NCBI RefSeq assembly: GCF_020194955.2
Contig: NZ_JAFCIY020000038.1
Coordinates: 106,006-170,005, forward strand
Direction: 5' to 3'
From: Desulfuromonas sp. CSMB_57
GTDB taxonomy: Bacteria > Desulfobacterota > Desulfuromonadia > Desulfuromonadales > Syntrophotaleaceae
Length of the DNA: 64,000 bases
The position numbers and the translations under genes were made by a program. The notes beneath the pieces are model-generated. The model did no database searches and was not told the origin of the DNA. It saw nothing but the letters and a program-made list of their open reading frames with translations. Of this stretch, positions 26,734 through 36,152 are shown piece by piece (position 1 is the stretch's first letter; each line of letters begins with the position of its first letter).

Positions 26734-27702
26734 ATGGAACGCGCCGCAGGGTGGCTGAAGGACGATCTGGCCCGCGTGCAACTCTTTCTGCAGGGCGTCC
26801 TGGCTGCAGGCGCGCCGCTCATCGGGCAGGTCGGCGAGCACCTGCTGGGCAGCGGCGGCAAGCGTATCCGCCCCATGCTGTTGTTGCTCAGTGCCCGGCT
26901 CTGCGGTTACCGGGGCGAGGCCCGCATCGCCCTGGCCGGGGTGGTGGAACTGCTGCACATGGCCACCCTGTTGCACGACGATGTGGTCGACGAAGCGGCC
27001 GTGCGCCGTGGCCGGGTCTCGGCCAATGTCACCTGGGGCAACCAGGCCGCCGTGCTGGTCGGCGACTATCTGTTTGCACGCTGCTTCAGCCTGGCCGTGG
27101 CCGCGGGCGATTTGCGCCTGGCGGAGGTGCTGGCGTCGACTGCCGGCCGCATGGCGGAAGGGGAAGTCCTGCAGTTGATGAACCGCAGGGACGTGCAGCT
27201 GGATGAAGGCCGTTATCTCGACGTCGTCATCGGCAAGACCGCCGCCCTGTTTTCCGCCGCCTGCCGGTTGGGGGCGATTCTTGCCGCGCGGGGAGGGGCG
27301 GACGAGGAGTCCCTGGCCGCCTTCGGCTTGCGTCTCGGCATGGCTTTTCAACTGCTGGATGATGTCCTCGACTATGTCGCCGCCGAAGCGGATTCCGGCA
27401 AGCTCCCCTGCCACGATCTGGCTGAGGGCAAGTTGACTCTGCCCCTGATTCATGCGCTGCGCTGCTGCCGGCCCGCCGACCGGCAGCGGGTGGCGGAGAT
27501 TCTGACCCGACGGCATTTCGAGGAGTCGGAACGCCGTTTCATCATCGGGCTGATTCTGCAGCATGACGGCATCGGTTATACCCGCCGCCGCGCCCGCCAA
27601 ATGGTTCAAGAGGGCCGGGAGCATCTGGCCGGCTTCGCCGCCGATCCGAGCCGGGACGCCCTGGAAGAGCTGGCGGATAGCTTGCTGGCAAGACGCGGCT
27701 GA
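26734..27702 (+). CDS. Trans-polyprenyl diphosphate synthase
   Basis: Builds the long isoprenoid chain of quinones from allylic diphosphate and isopentenyl diphosphate. Motifs: GGKRIRPMLLLL, the first aspartate-rich motif LLHDDVVDEA near residue 84, GNQAAVLVGDYLFARC, IGKTAALF, and the second motif FQLLDDVLDYVA. The usual glycine-rich stretch after the second motif reads SGKLPCHDLAEGKLTLPLI, with LPCH where most homologues have a Gly-containing segment. 322 residues is typical for octaprenyl/solanesyl synthases; chain length cannot be decided from sequence. GGAG lies 12-15 bases upstream of the start. Confidence 0.9.
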   Translation: MERAAGWLKDDLARVQLFLQGVLAAGAPLIGQVGEHLLGSGGKRIRPMLLLLSARLCGYRGEARIALAGVVELLHMATLLHDDVVDEAAVRRGRVSANVTWGNQAAVLVGDYLFARCFSLAVAAGDLRLAEVLASTAGRMAEGEVLQLMNRRDVQLDEGRYLDVVIGKTAALFSAACRLGAILAARGGADEESLAAFGLRLGMAFQLLDDVLDYVAAEADSGKLPCHDLAEGKLTLPLIHALRCCRPADRQRVAEILTRRHFEESERRFIIGLILQHDGIGYTRRRARQMVQEGREHLAGFAADPSRDALEELADSLLARRG

Positions 27703-27802
27703 GCCGCGGGGCTGGCGGAGCGGCCTGCCAGAGGTGCAACAGGGCTTCGCTTTTGCCGGCGATTGCATTCCAACCTGCTGAAAAAACAGTCTTTTCCGTT
27801 TC

Positions 27803-27830
27803 TTGACAGGTTCCTGACGGTTGTTATCCT
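27803..27830 (+). promoter_or_regulatory. Candidate sigma-70 promoter for lon
   Basis: A perfect TTGACA (27803-27808) and TATCCT (27825-27830) with a 16-base spacer, about 70 bases before the lon ATG. No sigma-32 consensus was found. Confidence 0.55.
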
Positions 27831-27902
27831 TTGAAAGGGAGGGGCGTGGACCCGGCATTGGCCGCGGAACTGCGCCATCATTCTTTTCCGCGGGAGAACG
27901 CC

Positions 27903-30290
27903 ATGCCTCAGCAACCTCTGGATCTCATTCCTCCGGTTTTGCCCATTTATCCCCTTCACGACCAGGTGATCTTCCCGCACATGGTATTCCCCCTGTTCGT
28001 CGACAAGCCTCTGTTGCCGACGGTGGAGGAAGCCCTGACGGCGGATCGCCTGCTCGGGGTGATGACGGTGCTGGCGGTGGATCCCCTGAGCGGCCGCGAA
28101 CAGCTGGCGCGCATCGGCACGGTCTGCCGCATCAGTCAGGTGCTGCGGTTCCCCGAGGGGGGCTGTAAGGTGCTGCTGGAGGGCCTGCACCGCATCCGGA
28201 TGATCGCCACCCGCCAGTCCGTACCGGTTCTCACCGCTGCTGTCAGTCTCATTCCGGTGCGGGCCAATCGCAACCCCGTGGCCCAGGCTCTGATGCAGAG
28301 CATTGCCGCCCTGTTGAAGATTATCCAATCCTTCGGTCAGCCGGTCGTGGAAGAGGTCCAGCGGGCCCTGGAACAGAACGATGAGGCGGGCCGGTTGGCG
28401 GACATCCTGGCCGTGCATCTCAACCTGGAACTCAAGGAGCAGCAGCGCCTGTTGGAACTCCTCGATCCCCTGGAGCGGATCCGGGAAATCCATCTTCATC
28501 TGGCGGCCGAGGTACAGCGCCTGCAGCTGCAGAACCAGACCGGAACGGATGCCGGACGGCGGGGCGGCCGCAACCAGAAAGAGTCTCTGCTGCGGGAGCA
28601 ACTCCGGCAGCTTCAGAACGAGTTGGGGGACGAAGATCCGCACCAGGCCGACCTGCGTCATTTCAAGCTCCTGGTGGAGCAGGGCGAGATGCCCGACTAT
28701 GTGCGCAGCGTGGCGGAAAAGGAGCTGGCGCGGCTGGAGCGCATCAATCCGTCTTCGCCCGAATACACCGTCGCCCGCACCTATATCGACACCCTCTGTC
28801 ATGTGCCCTGGCAGCGGGGCACGGAAGATCTGCTGGATATGGATCGCGCCGAACAGGTGCTGGATGAGGACCATTACGACCTGGAAGAAATCAAGGAGCG
28901 GATCCTCGAATTCCTGGCGGTCCACTCCCTCAAGGCCGCTCTGCGGGGGCCGATTCTCTGCCTGGTGGGGCCGCCCGGGGTGGGCAAGACCTCCCTGGGG
29001 CGTTCCATCGCCAGGGCCCTGGGGCGCAAGTTCATCCGCATCTCCCTCGGCGGCATGAAGGACGAGGCGGAAATCCGCGGACACCGGCGCACCTATATCG
29101 GCGCCCTGCCGGGCCGCATCATGCAGGAGATCTGCCGCGCCGAGGCCAACAATCCGGTCTTCATGCTTGACGAGGTGGACAAGATCGGCCAGGATTTCCG
29201 CGGTGATCCGGCCGCGGCCCTGCTGGAAGTCCTGGATCCGGAACAGAACGATTCCTTCACCGACCATTATCTCGACGTGCCTTTCGACCTGTCCCGGGTG
29301 ATGTTCATCACCACCGCCAACGTCATGGACACGGTGCCGCCGCCCCTGCGCGATCGCATGGAGGTGCTGCGCCTGGCGGGCTACAGTGATGAGGAAAAAC
29401 TGCATATCGCCTTCCGCTATCTGGTCGATAAACAGCGCCAGGCCAACGGCCTGGAGGACTATGCCCTGGTCTTCGAGGAAGCGGCGCTGTTCAAAATCAT
29501 CAAGGACTATACCCGCGAAGCCGGGGTTCGCGGCCTGGAGCGCCAGATTGCCTCGGTTTGTCGCAAGGTGGCCCGGGACATCGCCCGCCACCGCCCGTCC
29601 CTCGACCGCATCGTCGCAGCGGATGTGGAGCGGTTGCTGGGACCGCGCCGCTATTTCAGCGATGTGGCGGCGGAAGAGGATCGGGTCGGGGTGGTGACCG
29701 GCCTGGCCTGGACCGAATCGGGCGGCGATATCATGTTCGTCGAAGCGTCGGCCATGACCGGCAGCAAAGGTCTGACCCTGACCGGCAGTCTCGGCGGAGT
29801 GATGCAGGAATCCGCCAAAACCGCCCTGTCCTATGTCCGTTCCCGGCATGAGGAGTTCGGGTTTGACGCGGACTTTTTCGAGCACCGGGACATCCATATC
29901 CATGTGCCGTCCGGGGCCATTCCCAAGGACGGCCCCTCGGCCGGCATCACCATCGCCACGGCGCTGATTTCCCTGCTCACCGGGCGGCCGGCCCGCTGCA
30001 GTGTCGCTCTGACCGGCGAATTGACCCTGTCCGGGCGCTTGCTGCCCGTCGGCGGCGTCAAGGAGAAAATCCTCGCGGCCCGACGGGCCGGTGTGCGGAC
30101 CGTGCTGCTGCCGGCCCGCAATGGTGAGAACCTGCGGGAACTGGGCGAAGAGGCCCGCCGGGAAATGGAACTCATCCTGGTCGACAGCATGACCGAAGTC
30201 GTGGCGCATGCCCTGTTGCCTGCCGCCACCGCGACCCTGGCGCCGCGCTTCGTCGAGCGCCCGCCCGTGGCGGTACCGCCCGGCTCCTGA
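27903..30290 (+). CDS. lon: ATP-dependent protease Lon
   Basis: Degrades misfolded and regulatory proteins in the cytoplasm. The ATG at 27903, after CGGGAGA, gives 795 residues. The N-terminal substrate-binding domain begins [18 protein letters not shown]. The AAA+ domain has Walker [11 protein letters not shown], Walker [12 protein letters not shown] and [10 protein letters not shown]. The serine-lysine protease domain has the catalytic Ser in [19 protein letters not shown] and the Lys in [14 protein letters not shown]. All catalytic residues are present. An in-frame extension to 27831 would overlap the promoter and was discarded. Confidence 0.95.
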   Translation: MPQQPLDLIPPVLPIYPLHDQVIFPHMVFPLFVDKPLLPTVEEALTADRLLGVMTVLAVDPLSGREQLARIGTVCRISQVLRFPEGGCKVLLEGLHRIRMIATRQSVPVLTAAVSLIPVRANRNPVAQALMQSIAALLKIIQSFGQPVVEEVQRALEQNDEAGRLADILAVHLNLELKEQQRLLELLDPLERIREIHLHLAAEVQRLQLQNQTGTDAGRRGGRNQKESLLREQLRQLQNELGDEDPHQADLRHFKLLVEQGEMPDYVRSVAEKELARLERINPSSPEYTVARTYIDTLCHVPWQRGTEDLLDMDRAEQVLDEDHYDLEEIKERILEFLAVHSLKAALRGPILCLVGPPGVGKTSLGRSIARALGRKFIRISLGGMKDEAEIRGHRRTYIGALPGRIMQEICRAEANNPVFMLDEVDKIGQDFRGDPAAALLEVLDPEQNDSFTDHYLDVPFDLSRVMFITTANVMDTVPPPLRDRMEVLRLAGYSDEEKLHIAFRYLVDKQRQANGLEDYALVFEEAALFKIIKDYTREAGVRGLERQIASVCRKVARDIARHRPSLDRIVAADVERLLGPRRYFSDVAAEEDRVGVVTGLAWTESGGDIMFVEASAMTGSKGLTLTGSLGGVMQESAKTALSYVRSRHEEFGFDADFFEHRDIHIHVPSGAIPKDGPSAGITIATALISLLTGRPARCSVALTGELTLSGRLLPVGGVKEKILAARRAGVRTVLLPARNGENLRELGEEARREMELILVDSMTEVVAHALLPAATATLAPRFVERPPVAVPPGS

Positions 30291-30307
30291 GCTCAGAGCC
30301 TGAGTCC

Positions 30308-30336
30308 TTGCCTGTCGGAACCTTCTCCGGTATATT
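30308..30336 (+). promoter_or_regulatory. Candidate sigma-70 promoter for the M16 protease pair
   Basis: TTGCCT (30308-30313), a 17-base spacer and TATATT (30331-30336), just after lon and 29 bases before the TTG start of the first M16 gene. Confidence 0.6.
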
Positions 30337-30364
30337 CAGAAACTTGCTTTTTTGGGAGGATATC

Positions 30365-31855
30365 TTGAGCGCCTTTTCCCCAAGGCGGCTGCTGGCCGCT
30401 GTTTTGCTGTGTCTGCTGCCGGCCGGTGCCGTTGGTGCCGCCACTCTGGTCGAGAAGGTTCAGGAACACACTCTGGCCAACGGCCTGCGCCTGCTGGTGG
30501 TGGAACGTCCCGACGCGGCGACCTTCAGCGCCCAACTCACCGTCAATGTCGGCTCCGTAGACGAGAGCGAGAACAATCGCGGCCTGGCGCATTTCCTGGA
30601 ACACCTGCGTTTCAAGGGCACCCGGGTGCTGGGGGTCACCGACTATCGGGCGGAGCAGCCGCTGCTGGAAGCCATCGAGGCCACCGGAAACGCCCTCGAT
30701 GCCCTGCGTCGGCAGCCACGGCCGGCGGCGGACGAAGTGCAGCGTCTCGAGGAGCGTCTGGCGGAACTGCAGCAACAGCATCGGCGTTTCGTGGTGACCG
30801 ACGAGGCGGCGCAGATCTACGCCCGGCACGGCGCGGTGGGGTTCAACGCCTTCACCAGCAAGGACCAGACCAGCTACGTGGTTTCCCTGCCGGCCAACAA
30901 ACTGGAACTCTGGGCCTGGATCGAAGCCGATCGGATGCGAAACGCCGTGTTGCGGGAATTCTACACGGAGCGCGAGGTGGTGCTCGAGGAACGCCGCCGC
31001 AATTACGACGGCGATCCGGATGGCCTGCTTTATGAGCACCTGCTGGCGACGGCCTTCAATGTCCATCCCTACCGGCATCCCATCATCGGTTGGGAATCGG
31101 ATATCCGCAACCTGTCGCCCGCGGCCGCCCGCCGATTCATGCATGCCTACTATGCGCCGGCCAACACGGTGATCGCCCTGGTCGGCAATCTGCGTTTCGA
31201 GGTTGCCAGGGACCTGGTGGAACGCTATTTCGGTGCCATCCCCGCCGGCCTGCCGCGTCCGCCGGTAGCTGCTGTGGAGCCCGAGCAGCGCGGCGAGCGA
31301 CGGGTGCAGGTTTTCTACGATGCCGAACCCCGGCTGTCATTGGCCTTCCACAAGGCCACCCTGCCGCAGCGAGAGGATTACGTGTTCGACGTCCTCGATC
31401 AGATTCTCACCGCCGGACGTACTTCACGCCTCTACCGCTCCCTGGTTGTGGAACAGCATCTGGCAACGGCGGTGACCGGCTATACCGCTCCGGGGGCGCG
31501 CTACCCCCATCTGTACGTGATTGCCGCCACTCCGCGACACCCCCACAGCCTGGCCGAGGTGGAACAGGCCATCCTTCGTGAACTGGAGCGCCTGGGCCGG
31601 GAACCGGTCAGCGCCGAGGAACTGCAGCGCGCCCGCACCCGACTCCGGCTCGATCGGTTGCGTTTTTTGCAGTCCAACAGCGGTCTGGCGCGCATGCTGA
31701 CCTATTTTCAGGTGGTGGCCGGCGATTGGCGTTACCTGGTGGATTACGATGATCAGATTGCATCGGTGAGCGCCGAGGAGATCATGGGCCTGGCCCGCAA
31801 GACCTTCCGGACCGCCAACCGTACCGTCGCCACCCTCGAACGGAAAGGATCCTGA
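30365..31855 (+). CDS. M16 metallopeptidase, catalytic subunit, exported
   Basis: 496 residues from a TTG preceded by GGGAGGA. The N-terminus is a signal peptide (RRLLAAVLLCLLPAGAVGA). The inverted zinc motif HFLEH is intact (LAHFLEHLRFKG near residue 80), and the third ligand Glu is in TEREVVLEERR. The domain duplication typical of pitrilysin/processing-peptidase proteins follows. A charged insert (about 110-145) separates the zinc motif from GFNAFTSKDQTSY. It is a periplasmic or membrane-facing protease. The next gene, 2 bases away, encodes a relative without the zinc motif, so the two probably form an active/inactive heterodimer. Confidence 0.88.
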   Translation: MSAFSPRRLLAAVLLCLLPAGAVGAATLVEKVQEHTLANGLRLLVVERPDAATFSAQLTVNVGSVDESENNRGLAHFLEHLRFKGTRVLGVTDYRAEQPLLEAIEATGNALDALRRQPRPAADEVQRLEERLAELQQQHRRFVVTDEAAQIYARHGAVGFNAFTSKDQTSYVVSLPANKLELWAWIEADRMRNAVLREFYTEREVVLEERRRNYDGDPDGLLYEHLLATAFNVHPYRHPIIGWESDIRNLSPAAARRFMHAYYAPANTVIALVGNLRFEVARDLVERYFGAIPAGLPRPPVAAVEPEQRGERRVQVFYDAEPRLSLAFHKATLPQREDYVFDVLDQILTAGRTSRLYRSLVVEQHLATAVTGYTAPGARYPHLYVIAATPRHPHSLAEVEQAILRELERLGREPVSAEELQRARTRLRLDRLRFLQSNSGLARMLTYFQVVAGDWRYLVDYDDQIASVSAEEIMGLARKTFRTANRTVATLERKGS

Positions 31856-31857
31856 CC

Positions 31858-33270
31858 ATGCGGCCCTGGCTGATGTTGTTGAGCCTGGCGCTCCTGCTCA
31901 CGGCCTGCGGTCGGCCCGACCTGGTCGCCCATCCCGATCTGCTGCCGGAACCAGCCCTGGAGTTTGGTTTGCCCGAAGTTCAGCGGTTCACCCTGGCCAA
32001 CGGCATCCGCGTCTATCTGCGCGAAGATCACGAATTGCCTCTGGTGACGGTTACGGCCATGGTCGAGGCCGGAGCCGCCGGCGAGCCGGCAAATCGGGCC
32101 GGCCTGGCACAACTCCATGCCGCGGCCCTGCGTGCCGGTGGAGCGGGTGCCCGGGATCCGCGGCAGGTCGATGCCGCTCTGGCCGACCTGGCCGCCGACC
32201 TGACTGTCAGCGCCGAAAGTTACGCCACCACCCTGCGCCTTTCGGTGCAGGATACGGACCTGCGTCAAGGCTTGGGGCTGATGCTGGACCTGCTGCGGCA
32301 TCCCCGATTGGCGCCGGAGGGGGTGGAACTGGCCCGGCGGCAGCGGTTGGAAGCCATCCGACGGGAGAACGACCAGCCTTCCGGCACGGCCTTCCGGGCC
32401 CTTGCCGCCGCCCTCTACGAAGGACATTTTCTGGGCCGCAGCGCCACCCCGGAAAGCGTTACGGCCATCGGGCGCGGCGACCTGGAGGCCTTTCACCGCC
32501 GGTTCTTCCGGCCGGACAATCTCTGGCTGGCCGTTTCCGGGGCCATCGACGGACCGACCCTGGAGGCCCTGCTGCAGCAACTCTGCGGCGACTGGCAGGC
32601 ACCGGCCGGCTCCGACCCACCCGTCCCGGACCTGCCGCCGGCCGCATCGCCGGCGTTGTGGCTGGACGTCCGGCAACTGCCCCAGACCACCATTCTGCTG
32701 GGAACCCGGGGCATCGACAAGGACGATCCGGGGCTCTACGCGCTGCGAGTCATGGATTTCATTCTCGGTGGGGGCGGCTTCAACTCCCGGCTGATGCAGG
32801 AGATTCGTTCCAATCGCGGTCTGGCCTATTCGGTCTACAGTCATGTTCAGATTGGCCGGCGCCTGCCGGGGATGATTTTGATGGGCTGCGAGACCAAGAA
32901 CGAAGCGGTGGCGGAGGTTCTCGGCCTGATGCGGAGCGAGATGCGGCACCTGGCCGAGGAGCCCGTTACCGAGCAGGAATTGCGGTTGGCCAAGGACAGC
33001 CTCATCAACTCCTTCGTTTTCGCTTTTGAAGACAGCCACTCCGTTGTCACCCAGGTGCTGAATCTGGATTTTTACGGTTACCAGGCCGATTTTCTGCTTC
33101 GCTACCGGGAGCGCCTGGCCGCCGTGACCGCCGCCGATGTCCAGTCCGCCGCCCGCCGCCATCTGCAGCCGGAACGGCAGGAGGTGGTTTTGGTCGGGGC
33201 GCCGCCGGCCGTGGATGAATTGGCCGGAGCGCTGGGGTTGCCCTTGCGGCGCCTGAACCAGCAACCTTGA
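31858..33270 (+). CDS. M16-family lipoprotein, non-catalytic subunit
   Basis: 470 residues with a lipoprotein signal (LLSLALLLTAC, lipidated Cys near residue 17), so membrane-anchored. The fold is M16: RFTLANGIRVYLREDHELPL at the start, and the second-half signature FILGGGGFNSRLMQEIRSNR GLAYSVYS region. Where active members have HxxEH this protein has AQLHA (LAQLHAAALRAGG), so it cannot bind catalytic zinc in the usual way. Inactive M16 partners commonly contribute substrate binding. It starts 2 bases after the active subunit, which strongly suggests a complex. Confidence 0.86.
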   Translation: MRPWLMLLSLALLLTACGRPDLVAHPDLLPEPALEFGLPEVQRFTLANGIRVYLREDHELPLVTVTAMVEAGAAGEPANRAGLAQLHAAALRAGGAGARDPRQVDAALADLAADLTVSAESYATTLRLSVQDTDLRQGLGLMLDLLRHPRLAPEGVELARRQRLEAIRRENDQPSGTAFRALAAALYEGHFLGRSATPESVTAIGRGDLEAFHRRFFRPDNLWLAVSGAIDGPTLEALLQQLCGDWQAPAGSDPPVPDLPPAASPALWLDVRQLPQTTILLGTRGIDKDDPGLYALRVMDFILGGGGFNSRLMQEIRSNRGLAYSVYSHVQIGRRLPGMILMGCETKNEAVAEVLGLMRSEMRHLAEEPVTEQELRLAKDSLINSFVFAFEDSHSVVTQVLNLDFYGYQADFLLRYRERLAAVTAADVQSAARRHLQPERQEVVLVGAPPAVDELAGALGLPLRRLNQQP

Positions 33271-33297
33271 GTCGGGAGGCTCAGGGGGGAGAGAGCC

Positions 33298-33852
33298 ATG
33301 TCAGCCATGAATAACGCCGCGCGGCCCGAACTGGAAAACTATCGGCAATTGGTATCGCGGGTCGATGATTTGTGCCGCAGCATTACGGAACGTTATGTAT
33401 CGGAACTGGCCTGCCGCAAGGGCTGTGCCGATTGTTGTCGGCATATCAGCTTGTTTCCCGTCGAAGTCGCGGTGGTGCGGGAGGCTCTGCTGGCGTTGCC
33501 GCCCAACGAGCTGCGGGCGCTGCAGGACCGGGCCGGCTCGGTCGGTCCGGCGGACGCCTGCCCGCTGCTGGATGAGAGCGGCGCCTGTCGCGTCTATGCG
33601 GCGCGACCCATTATCTGCCGGACTCACGGCCTGCCGGTGATGACCTGCCTGGACGGTCAACGCCGAGTGGACGCCTGTCCGGCCAACTTTTCCGGGTGTA
33701 CGTCCCTGCCGGGCAGCGCGGTCATCGATGTGGATCGCATCAATGCCGCCCTGGCGGCCATCAATCGGCTGTTCGTGGCGGCAACGGGTGGAGCCGGGGC
33801 GGCCGGTGAACGGCTGTCCATGGCCGCCATCATTCTTTCCACGGCCGATTGA
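33298..33852 (+). CDS. YkgJ-family cysteine cluster protein (copy 2)
   Basis: 184 residues. The cluster CRKGCADCC lies near residue 39, with CPLLDESGACRVYAARPIIC followed by RTHGLP near 95-120, and further Cys residues in VMTCLDGQRRVDACPANFSGC. It shares the cluster layout and the RTHGLP block with copy 1 at 21782 but is otherwise diverged and shorter. Metal or Fe-S binding is presumed; the role is unknown. It follows the M16 pair by 27 bases and is probably in the same transcript. Confidence 0.75.
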   Translation: MSAMNNAARPELENYRQLVSRVDDLCRSITERYVSELACRKGCADCCRHISLFPVEVAVVREALLALPPNELRALQDRAGSVGPADACPLLDESGACRVYAARPIICRTHGLPVMTCLDGQRRVDACPANFSGCTSLPGSAVIDVDRINAALAAINRLFVAATGGAGAAGERLSMAAIILSTAD

Positions 33853-33914
33853 TGCAGGATTCATAGTGGTATCGGGAGGCTGCCAGGCCCCGTTACCTCG
33901 AGTTGGGAGGCGAT

Positions 33915-35276
33915 GTGCTGAAAAAACGATTTGGACGCATGCGGGGTTTTTTTCAGGAGGGCCTTTGGGCCGGCGATGGCCGCGAAATGGGCCGCTTCCG
34001 CCTGGTCTTGCTGCGCCATGTGCAGGTGGTGGCCATGGTGGCGCGCGGTTTTGTCGCCGACGGCTGCATCATGCGCGCTTCGGCCCTGACCTACACGACC
34101 CTGCTGTCCATCGTACCGTTGCTGGCCTTGATGTTTTCCCTGGTCAAGGGCCTGGGGGGGCAGAACATCCTCGAGCCCCTGCTGCTTGGCCATCTGGCCC
34201 GCGGTTCCGAGGAAATCATCACCGCCATCCTCAGTTATATCGAGAATACCAATTTCCGTCGTTTGGGAACGTTGGGGCTGATTCTGCTGGTGGCCACGGT
34301 CCTGGCCCTGCTGTCCAACATTGAACAGAGCTTCAATCATATCTGGGGGGTCAGGGAAACCCGGTCCCTGCTGCGGCGCTTCGCCGATTACTTTTCCGTG
34401 GTGCTGCTCAGCCCGCTGCTGGTCCTGGCGGCGCTTTCCATCAGCACCTCCCTGCGCAGCCAGGCGTTGGTGCAGAGCCTGCTGGAGACCCCCGTGGTCG
34501 GGGAGGCGCTGCTGATCCTGTTCCAGTTGGTCCCCTACGTGGCCCTGTGGACCGCCCTGACCTTCATGTATCTATTCATGCCCAACACCCGGGTCCGTTT
34601 CGGGCCGGCTCTGGTCGGCGGCATTTTCGGCGGCACCCTGTGGCAACTGGCGCAATGGTTATACGTCAACTTTCAGATCGGCGTATCCAAGTACAACGCC
34701 ATTTACGGCACCATGGCGGCCCTGCCCATCTTCATGGTCTGGCTGTATGTGTCCTGGGTGATTGTTCTGCTCGGTCTGGAACTGAGTTACGCCGTCCAGA
34801 ACCTGGCCATCCTGCGTGAGGAGCTGGGGGAAAAGCCGGTCAATTTCGCCAGCCGGGAGCGCCTGGCGCTGGCGGTGCTGCTGCTGGTGACCGAGTCGTT
34901 CATCGGCAAAAACCGGTCCTGGACCCATGCCCGAATTTGCACCGAACTGCGCCTGCCGCCGCGCCTGGCGCGGCATCTGCTCATGGACCTGGAACGGCTC
35001 GGGTTTCTGGCCGCCCTGCACGAAGCCGGGGAAGAGGCAACGGTCTATCATCCCGCCCGGGCGCCGGAGACCATCACCCTGCAGGAAATTCGCACGGCTT
35101 TGCGTCTTGACGGGATGACCTACCCCGAGGAGTTCCGGATTCCGGCCGTGCCGGTGGTGGATGATGTCGAGGCGTGGTTGGAGCGGGCCGCCGCCCAGGC
35201 TCTGGATGGATTGACCTTGCGCGATCTGGCGCGGGCCGGGAGCGCCGCCGCTCAGGGGGAAGGGGCATCGGGATAG
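33915..35276 (+). CDS. YihY/BrkB-family inner-membrane protein with C-terminal winged-helix extension
   Basis: 453 residues from a GTG at 33915, placed 4 bases after GGAGG; a TTG four codons upstream is possible. Six hydrophobic segments in residues 40-300 include the family block RASALTYTTLLSIVPLLALM, SNIEQSFNHIWGV, and IGVSKYNAIYGTMAALPIFM with VWLYVSWVIVLLGLELSYA. The family was once called ribonuclease BN, but that activity belongs to another protein, so the function is open. A C-terminal soluble part (about 300-453) looks like a winged-helix domain. The 3' end overlaps lpxH by 25 bases in convergent orientation. Confidence 0.82.
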   Translation: MLKKRFGRMRGFFQEGLWAGDGREMGRFRLVLLRHVQVVAMVARGFVADGCIMRASALTYTTLLSIVPLLALMFSLVKGLGGQNILEPLLLGHLARGSEEIITAILSYIENTNFRRLGTLGLILLVATVLALLSNIEQSFNHIWGVRETRSLLRRFADYFSVVLLSPLLVLAALSISTSLRSQALVQSLLETPVVGEALLILFQLVPYVALWTALTFMYLFMPNTRVRFGPALVGGIFGGTLWQLAQWLYVNFQIGVSKYNAIYGTMAALPIFMVWLYVSWVIVLLGLELSYAVQNLAILREELGEKPVNFASRERLALAVLLLVTESFIGKNRSWTHARICTELRLPPRLARHLLMDLERLGFLAALHEAGEEATVYHPARAPETITLQEIRTALRLDGMTYPEEFRIPAVPVVDDVEAWLERAAAQALDGLTLRDLARAGSAAAQGEGASG

Positions 35277-35974
35277 CAGGTGAAGGCACCCTGCTCCAGC
35301 AGGATGAAGGAAGGCCCGTGGCCCCAGTCGCCGAGGGCCAATAGACACTTTCCATCCCGGCAGCGCTGCAGGGGCACATGGAAGTGACCGGTGATGACGG
35401 TATCGTAGCCTTCCTTGAAGCGCTCGTCGGCAAAGGCCAGCAGGGCCTGTTCCGGAATGCTGCGGCGCTGCCGGCCGCCGCCCTTCCGGGCACTCAGACG
35501 GCTGGCGCGGCGGGCGACGGCCCAGGCCGCATCGGGCGGAATCCAGGACAGCAGGCGGCGGGTGAGGGGGTGGCGCAGCACCCGGCGCAGGCGACGATAG
35601 CCTTTGTCGTGGGGATTGACCAGATCGCCGTGGGTCAGGAAGATGCGCCGGCCGTCCAGTTCCAGAGGACCGCCATCGGGCAGGATCCGGCAGTCGAGGA
35701 TGTCCCGGAAATAGGGACCGAGATGAAAGTCGTGATTGCCTTCGACGAACACCAGTTGGGTACCGGCTTCCCGCAGTTGCCGCAGTTTCTCCAACAGCGG
35801 CACGTAATTGCTGAACACCACGTGGCGGTAGCCGATCCAGAACTCGAAGATATCCCCGAGCAGCACCAGGGTGCCCAATTGGCCGGCATGTTCTTCCAGC
35901 AGGTCCATGACCTGGCGGTAGATCGGATCGGCGGGATCACTGAGATGGGTGTCGGCCAAAAATAGGTGTTTCAT
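35252..35974 (-). CDS. lpxH: UDP-2,3-diacylglucosamine diphosphatase
   Basis: A calcineurin-like metallophosphoesterase that cuts UDP-diacylglucosamine to lipid X in lipid A synthesis. 240 residues, with metal-binding motifs ADTHLSD (in place of the common D-x-H), LLGDIFEFW, FVEGNHDFH, LTHGDLVN and TGHFHVP. The presence of this gene confirms a lipid A-containing outer membrane. Its promoter (35983-36011) is so close that the RNA would start 2-3 bases before the ATG, giving a nearly leaderless mRNA. A heptamer repeat array lies directly behind the -35 box. Confidence 0.87.
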   Translation of the reverse strand: MKHLFLADTHLSDPADPIYRQVMDLLEEHAGQLGTLVLLGDIFEFWIGYRHVVFSNYVPLLEKLRQLREAGTQLVFVEGNHDFHLGPYFRDILDCRILPDGGPLELDGRRIFLTHGDLVNPHDKGYRRLRRVLRHPLTRRLLSWIPPDAAWAVARRASRLSARKGGGRQRRSIPEQALLAFADERFKEGYDTVITGHFHVPLQRCRDGKCLLALGDWGHGPSFILLEQGAFTCYPDAPSP

Positions 35975-35982
35975 GGCGCCTC

Positions 35983-36011
35983 ACTATAGAGAGGGAAGGC
36001 GTGGAAGTCAA
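35983..36011 (-). promoter_or_regulatory. Sigma-70 promoter for lpxH with almost no leader
   Basis: On the minus strand TTGACT (36011-36006), a 17-base spacer and TATAGT (35988-35983). Only 8 bases separate the -10 box from the lpxH ATG. Confidence 0.7.
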
Positions 36012-36015
36012 GAAA

Positions 36016-36078
36016 GGCTGAAGGCTGACGGCTGAAGGCTGAAGGCTGAAGGCTGAAGACGGAAGGCGGAAGGCGGAA
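36016..36078. repeat. Tandem heptamer repeat, nine units
   Basis: Six near-identical GGCTGAA units (one GGCTGAC) at 36016-36057 are followed by GACGGAA, GGCGGAA and GGCGGAA to 36078. The array begins 4 bases upstream of the lpxH -35 box. Non-coding on both strands as far as can be judged. Confidence 0.9.
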
Positions 36079-36107
36079 GTACGACAGGTAAAAATTTGGA
36101 ATGTTCT

Positions 36108-36135
36108 GCCCGAGCCTGCCTCGGGCCTTTTCTTG
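36108..36135 (+). terminator. Hairpin with T-run in the leader of the beta-barrel gene
   Basis: GCCCGAG (36108-36114) pairs with CTCGGGC (36120-36126), loop CCTGC, followed by CTTTTCTTG. It points along the plus strand, 18 bases before the start of the outer-membrane gene, so it may act as an attenuator or end read-through transcription. Confidence 0.5.
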
Positions 36136-36152
36136 TGTAGCGGAGGGTTGCC

